A DNA stretch of 10,033 bases from Acidobacteriota bacterium (lineage in GTDB: Bacteria; Acidobacteriota; UBA890; WLXD01). This document shows positions 7,201-10,033 of this stretch, in pieces. The notes below the pieces were generated by a model, which was not told the origin of the DNA, made no database searches, and saw nothing but the letters and a program-made list of their open reading frames with translations. The position numbers and the translations under genes were made by a program. The stretch spans positions 1 through 10,033 of the forward strand of contig JACZXM010000060.1 in NCBI GenBank assembly GCA_022571615.1, given 5' to 3'. Within the stretch, counting starts at the first letter, position 1. Each line of letters opens with the position of its first letter.

Positions 7201-8576
7201 AGGGCGCGCGCGACGCCAGCGGCATCTCCGCCGGTCACCAGGAGCGCTCGCTTCTTGCCGAAGGCGTCGGGAACGACTTCGATGAGGCCCTCTCCAGCGG
7301 TCAGCGACGCGATCCTCTCCTCGGAGAGCTTGCCATCGTCGAGCATTTGCTCGATCAAGGGGTGTTCGGTACCGATGACGACGAGGGTCGGCTCCGATGA
7401 AGCCTGGTCGATGTCACCGGGGGCCCTCCCCACCGGAAGGGTGATTCCGGCTGACTCCAATCCGAGCCGGGCCGCCAGGTCGATCGCGCCGTCCGTCCCC
7501 TCGCCGACCGCGCTTAGAACTGCGTCGATGCGGTCGGGAATCTCGTTGCTATCGGAGTCACCAAGCAGTCCGTCCGGGTGAAACAGATTCGAGAGGTCGA
7601 GCTCATCCTTGCCCCCGGACCCCGGTCTCTGCGCGATCGGCCGCGTCGGAGGTTCCGGCACGACCCGAGGGATCTCCACCTGGGCTACCGCTCCCGCCGG
7701 CTCCTGCAGGTGGACCTTCAGCACCACCGCACCCGGGTACGAGAGGAGTTTTGCGCGATCCTCGGACGCCGGCTCCCCGGGCTCGTTGTCGTTTACCGCG
7801 GGGGCTGTCTCTGGTTCCGGCGGGGCGGGCTCGGCCCGCACGGTCGGGACCGCTTCCAGGGCAGCGCGGGCGCGCTCGAGGTCACCCGTGGTAGCGAGAA
7901 GCACGACAGCGTCCACGGCCGTGAAAGCGCCCTCTGCCGCGTCGGTCACCCTCACCGTCGGCACCCAGATGGCCTCGAACGCGACGCCCACCTCGCCCAG
8001 GTAGCCGCCGAGGTCCTCGATCAGGTCGGCCAGGGTCGCACCCTGGGGCTCACCGACGTGTGGCAACCGGCCGGCAAAGGCCGCCGCTGCGGCCCGCGTC
8101 CCGGCATCGTCAGCTCCGGCGATTACGACCCACTCGCGACCGGCCGAAGAAAGACGGGTCACGATACCTTCGCCCGCGGCGAGCGCCGTGAGCTCGGGTA
8201 CCGCGACGCCTGCCCGCTCGACTCCAGCGCGGCCGATCAGGATCCCGACGCCCGACCCGGACGTCTGCCGCGGCACCGGGATGTTCATTGCCATGCTCTC
8301 GAAGCCGAGACGGGCGGCGACATCCATGGCAGCGGCCAGCTCGGAAGCGGATCGATTGATGCCCAAAACGAGTCCGGCGTCGACGAAATCGACGAACCCG
8401 TCCCCGTTGCGGTCCTGGAAGATCGCACCGGTCGCGAACAGGGACTCCAGGCCCGGCCGGAGACCTTGCGCCCCCTCCTGCCCGATAGAGGGCGCCGGGG
8501 CGCCGATCGTGCCCAGGCCCAACGTAAGGGCCAGGATTACGGCTCTCGAGTGGCAACGGATTCGGGATCGAGTCAT
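4224..8576 (-). CDS. Giant exported M14-family zinc carboxypeptidase-like protein with duplicated N-terminal modules
   Basis: The product has 1450 residues. Start ATG at 8576 is chosen over a TTG 11 codons upstream because AGGAGGA lies 4 nt before it. Residues 1-33 form a signal peptide (MTRSRIRCHSR, hydrophobic core, A-x-S-I-G-Q). Two related modules follow (about 46-175 and 331-468), each with a calcium-loop-like segment (DRNGDGFVDFVD at 55-66; DSDSNEIPDRID at 340-351), an AARLG[FL]ES element and an LTAGEG-type element. They are joined by a Pro/Glu-rich linker (about 247-272). A second duplication lies at about 567-650 and 781-868. The M14 domain occupies about 1075-1400: zinc ligands H1137 and E1140 in REHANE, NPDG at 1176-1179, a probable third ligand H1240 in NPHGYPSHE, and candidate catalytic E1375 in NGGTEAPDE. 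The tail is acidic/Pro-rich. M14 enzymes remove C-terminal residues from peptides, and this one would act outside the cytoplasm. Most M14 enzymes have only 300-500 residues. It overlaps both neighbours (ATGA upstream, TTGA downstream). M14 assignment firm; substrate unknown. Confidence 0.85.
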   Translation of the reverse strand: MTRSRIRCHSRAVILALTLGLGTIGAPAPSIGQEGAQGLRPGLESLFATGAIFQDRNGDGFVDFVDAGLVLGINRSASELAAAMDVAARLGFESMAMNIPVPRQTSGSGVGILIGRAGVERAGVAVPELTALAAGEGIVTRLSSAGREWVVIAGADDAGTRAAAAAFAGRLPHVGEPQGATLADLIEDLGGYLGEVGVAFEAIWVPTVRVTDAAEGAFTAVDAVVLLATTGDLERARAALEAVPTVRAEPAPPEPETAPAVNDNEPGEPASEDRAKLLSYPGAVVLKVHLQEPAGAVAQVEIPRVVPEPPTRPIAQRPGSGGKDELDLSNLFHPDGLLGDSDSNEIPDRIDAVLSAVGEGTDGAIDLAARLGLESAGITLPVGRAPGDIDQASSEPTLVVIGTEHPLIEQMLDDGKLSEERIASLTAGEGLIEVVPDAFGKKRALLVTGGDAAGVARALEQLAQTFPNLSERGKDRNTVEDVELAVWRFLAQRSPGGQAAAALYKLDRMVEELEGKQIESARVTVSLEKIEPGLEALVRSRMASLGIVDLQVKIDDRDVQNAAVIIDERIEIASEVDEFWSLFRDRVLPAVERDRAIRLEARLSEPPEVRGRIAAEARAMLVEAGANPATTEVSVLSAFKQGFSWLREAILPELRQLQADAGMPRIGRIRVSFAEAGPPEEWPQGAMYSKVRWLKEIWPIDEVLTNELDLALELVDFVMAPIDAPTYEVMVTATDGSELLRRTFEPKYVLRPHFDRFRDFEMVRVTTGWMSAALEGQTLVDERIVTDIERFWDHYQSQTLPAIYDYVMDRHEGNPRDSDGPYFGELTVEVSLSEPDYMLGIDNEYISSLDSLHEEIYFPTLFFFRMLGRMARGDELTYIGRVLPIMHPKGDGASGWANIRLTGFATSRPAVVIDYTEAGGRKSQLRRDVPLVSVERPSALAATVRAGQEGVERLDLRVKVDFESDDRSELLNRADEYQIDTRIMTAAQATAMVGNLGVLRAQGLYLDELAFQGLGTIRLAAGWDWKIEPDTQSVVILDANGIPRPYPTAEDLLPEGDYTYGGEELVQWDTPIPPPEGHAILARMATFPEATIYRVGQSYLGKDIWAMDLMPPIEASHWSHYKATTFKPTVIYSAREHANEVSSTSHVLKLAELLLTDEEFKKKLLNVNVIVHPFTNPDGAQLAYDLYRITPDFILHAGYLGALGMGATSGGNADNPSYPESKVRPKLWATWLPDIFMNPHGYPSHEVVQLFSEYAGLVRRGRVTERNWSVNRGWFIPGFRYLDDPRYPRHKEAAFKIRGYITRYINEASEVRALNDRAYDRYRRYGADFEPIIYRQDMTDGVNIQMPLTGARAGEGDRSRRGFNPKVTIWNGGTEAPDETAHGDWMKLVATAGLQWDKAILDYLFEGEHKVEHHGKSFWGGAVRLWHDRPRPPKPDESDDEAGEGSPGGR
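7173..7586 (-). repeat. N-terminal calcium-loop module, copy 2 (of the M14 protein)
   Basis: Residues about 331-468: loop DSDSNEIPDRID, AARLGLESAGITLPVG, LVVIGTE, IASLTAGEGLI, and ALLVTGGDAAGVARALEQLA. These match copy 1 element by element. The last part resembles the 'VVxTGxDxxGxxxAxxxLA' Rossmann-like strands seen in several cell-surface modules; that likeness is weak. Confidence 0.6.
8052..8441 (-). repeat. N-terminal calcium-loop module, copy 1 (of the M14 protein)
   Basis: Residues about 46-175: EF/dockerin-like loop DRNGDGFVDFVD, then AARLGFESMAMNIPVP, GILIGRA, LTALAAGEGIV, and WVVIAGADDAGTRAAAAAFA. The same order of elements recurs at 7173-7586. The copies are diverged protein repeats, not recent DNA repeats. 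Confidence 0.6.
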
Positions 8577-9880
8577 GGGTTCCTCCTGGTCTCTAAGCTG
8601 TCTCCACAACCGGACTCGGCGGCTTCATCGGCATCCCCCGGCGTTCCGAAGCCGCCGCCACCGGGAGTTCTGACACTGATGACGTCGCCCGCTTTCATCC
8701 ACGCTGTCACCTTGCCCGGTAAATCACGCGCCCCCTCGCTATCGATCAGGACGCTGCGACCGGGCTTACCCGGAGCTCCTCCGGCAAGTCCGTACGGGCC
8801 CCGCACACGTCGATCCGCCAGAATGGTCAACTGAGCGGGAACGAGCAGTTCGATATCGCGGCGGATCCCGTCGCCCCCGCGCCAGCGCCCTGCGCCGCCG
8901 GACCCTCTACGGATCTCGTAACGCCTGACCCGGAACGGATACGCGTGCTCGAGCGCCTCGACAGGTGTGTTGAGGCTGTTCGTCATATGGGTGTGGGTGG
9001 CGTCGAGACCATCGGCATCAGGCCGCGCGCCCATCCCACCCGCCACCGTCTCGTAGTAAGCGAACTCCGCCCCGGCGAGGTCCTTGCCGCCGAGCGTGAT
9101 GTTGTTCATCGTGCCACTGCTCGCGGCCGGGATGACGCCCGGGATCGCCTGGGCCAGCGCGCCGAGCACCGTGTCGACGATGCGCTGCGAGGTTTCCACG
9201 TTGCCGCCGGCCATTGCCGCGGGCTCCTCGGCGTTCACCAAGCAACCATCCGGCGCCACGATCTCGAGCGGCACGAGCGTGCCATGGTTGGAAGGAATGG
9301 GGAACGGCACGATTACGCGAAAACAGTAGAAAACCGCAGATAGGGCGATGGCGTAGTTGGCGTTGATGCTGCCAACCGCTTGCGGTGCCGTTCCCGCGAA
9401 GTCCACCCGCGCCGTATCGCCGGCGATGGTGACCGTAGCGACGATAGGGAGGGGCCCGGCGCCCTGACCGTCGTCATCCATACAGTCCTCGAATCGGTAG
9501 GTACCGTCGGGGATTTGCTGGATGGCCTCCCGAGTCATGCGCTCCGCGTACGCCAGCAGGTGTTCCATGTAGGCGGTCACCTCCTGGAGGCCATACTTGT
9601 CGACGTTCGCCAACAGCCGGCGCTCACCGGTCCGATTCGATGCGATCTGCGCCGTCAGGTCCCCTTCGCGTTCGCGCGGGGTCCGTACGTTCGCGAGAAT
9701 GAGCGCCGGGTTAATCCGGACTAGCCGCTCCTTCAGTAGCAATTCCGTCGCGTGGAACACCAGGAGGAGAGCGGCCTTTAGATCCGATGCAGAACTCTGA
9801 TCGCCGTCGTAATGTGATAACCCGTGCTTAAGCGAATCGGTCGCGTTTGCGACGAGATCAAACGAAAAGCGTTTACTCAT
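8573..9880 (-). CDS. HEPN-like N-terminus fused in frame to a truncated hydantoinase B/oxoprolinase (HyuB) subunit
   Basis: The product has 435 residues. ATG at 9878-9880 is chosen over a TTG seven codons upstream because the HEPN-like sequence begins there; the Shine-Dalgarno is weak (AAGG). Residues 1 to about 60 (SLKHGLSHYDG, DLKAALLLVFHATELLLKER, VRINPALI) resemble the first helices of HEPN-like proteins. From about residue 60 it is HyuB: ILANVRTPREREGDLTAQIA, PDGTYRFED, FAGTAPQAVGSINANYA, GSGGAGRWRGGDGIRRDIE, GPYGLAGGAPG and GGGGFGTPG. HyuB subunits, with HyuA, catalyse ATP-dependent opening of hydantoin or 5-oxoproline rings in the cytoplasm. A full HyuB has about 520-560 residues; here the first 170 or so are missing and no hyuA partner is visible. 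The stop overlaps the M14 start (ATGA), so the HyuB end is native to this operon. The front half is probably rearranged, so activity is doubtful. Confidence 0.75.
   Translation of the reverse strand: MSKRFSFDLVANATDSLKHGLSHYDGDQSSASDLKAALLLVFHATELLLKERLVRINPALILANVRTPREREGDLTAQIASNRTGERRLLANVDKYGLQEVTAYMEHLLAYAERMTREAIQQIPDGTYRFEDCMDDDGQGAGPLPIVATVTIAGDTARVDFAGTAPQAVGSINANYAIALSAVFYCFRVIVPFPIPSNHGTLVPLEIVAPDGCLVNAEEPAAMAGGNVETSQRIVDTVLGALAQAIPGVIPAASSGTMNNITLGGKDLAGAEFAYYETVAGGMGARPDADGLDATHTHMTNSLNTPVEALEHAYPFRVRRYEIRRGSGGAGRWRGGDGIRRDIELLVPAQLTILADRRVRGPYGLAGGAPGKPGRSVLIDSEGARDLPGKVTAWMKAGDVISVRTPGGGGFGTPGDADEAAESGCGDSLETRRNP
8577..8587 (-). promoter_or_regulatory. Ribosome binding site of the M14 gene
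   Basis: Minus-strand AGGAGGA (8581-8587) lies 4 nt before the ATG at 8574-8576, inside the last codons of the upstream HyuB-like gene. This strong site and the ATGA overlap mean the M14 gene can be translated both by coupling and independently. Confidence 0.7.
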
Positions 9881-9941
9881 TCTTGCCTTGTCACCCCTCA
9901 AGAACCCCCGTCATCCACGGTTCGCATCGACGTTCGCAAAC

Positions 9942-9947
9942 ATTCTA
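9942..9947 (-). promoter_or_regulatory. Candidate -10 element upstream of the operon
   Basis: On the minus strand TAGAAT is preceded by TGC, giving an extended -10 (TGCTAGAAT), 61 bp before the ATG at 9880. The local DNA (about 9930-9980) is AT-richer than the genes. No convincing -35 box is found at the right spacing, so this is a weak prediction. Confidence 0.25.
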
Positions 9948-10033
9948 GCAAACCGTAACTTTCCTCTCTAACACATCTTCCGTTGGACAGAACCTCCTGT
10001 TAGAAGAACCCCTTCCTGGCCCCCGGGAACCCC

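Noticed and set aside
8375..8414. Cellulosome dockerin in the M14 protein
   Set aside because: Only one loop of dockerin type occurs per module, without the second loop and linker helix of a real dockerin, and no cohesin is present.
7578..8834. Long plus-strand open frame (418 codons) opposite the M14 gene
   Set aside because: It is the antisense of a strongly supported coding frame in GC-rich DNA, has Arg/Pro/Gly-rich composition without motifs, and crosses an operon junction.
9701..9880. HEPN toxin or defence system at the right edge
   Set aside because: Only the first helices are present, no RxxxxH-type catalytic motif is seen, and no nucleotidyltransferase antitoxin partner is in the window.
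9885..10033. Small minus-strand ORF after an AGGAGG-like site near 9990-10000
   Set aside because: The nearest ATG is followed at once by a stop; the longer open frame would need a CTG start and shows no recognisable sequence.

Overview
The window is GC-rich bacterial DNA (around two thirds G+C by eye). Three predicted products have N-terminal export signals: a DUF885 protein, a very large M14 carboxypeptidase-like protein and a PQQ-type beta-propeller. SD-like ribosome binding sites and GTG/TTG starts are in use. Exported propeller, DUF885 and giant M14 proteins suggest a Gram-negative environmental lineage of the Acidobacteriota, Gemmatimonadota or Planctomycetota kind. That is an inference from gene content and names no taxon. 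I see no tRNA, rRNA, CRISPR array or recognisable insertion sequence.

Left end (1-903): a mosaic of gene pieces. A minus-strand fragment resembles an HtrA/DegP PDZ domain and starts at 157. Next is a short AT-rich control region with an 8-bp inverted repeat (161-194) and, for the other strand, a good Shine-Dalgarno plus ATG (259-276). Just inside that ATG the plus strand becomes the antisense of an MMPL/RND-transporter-like fragment. From about 440 the plus strand carries only the C-terminal catalytic part of an RlmD/TrmA-type RNA uracil-C5-methyltransferase, ending at 903 in a hairpin. These abrupt changes look like deletions/rearrangements or assembly/amplification chimeras.

Centre left (1000-2661, plus): one secreted DUF885 protein with a good SD and GTG start. 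It lacks the HExxxGH-type motif I expect in the family. It converges on the minus-strand operon, with about 80 bp between the two stops.

Right three quarters (2743-9880, minus): a tightly coupled three-gene operon, transcribed right to left. First is a hybrid ORF: about 60 residues resembling the start of a HEPN-like protein, joined in frame to the C-terminal two thirds of a hydantoinase B/oxoprolinase (HyuB) subunit. Its stop overlaps the next start as ATGA. Second is a 1450-residue exported protein with a C-terminal M14 zinc carboxypeptidase domain, a duplicated N-terminal module carrying EF-hand-like calcium loops, and a duplicated middle region. Its stop overlaps the next start as TTGA. 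Third is an exported PQQ/BamB-like propeller with two canonical EF-hand loops inserted between blades. The last two genes look like a calcium-dependent, cell-envelope peptide-processing pair. The hybrid HyuB at the head of the operon has no clear link to them and may be a rearranged replacement of the original first gene.

The most noteworthy points are the giant M14 protein with two internal duplications, the calcium-loop theme shared by neighbouring exported proteins, and the gene hybrids at both ends, which should be tested as possible chimeras before any biology is built on them.
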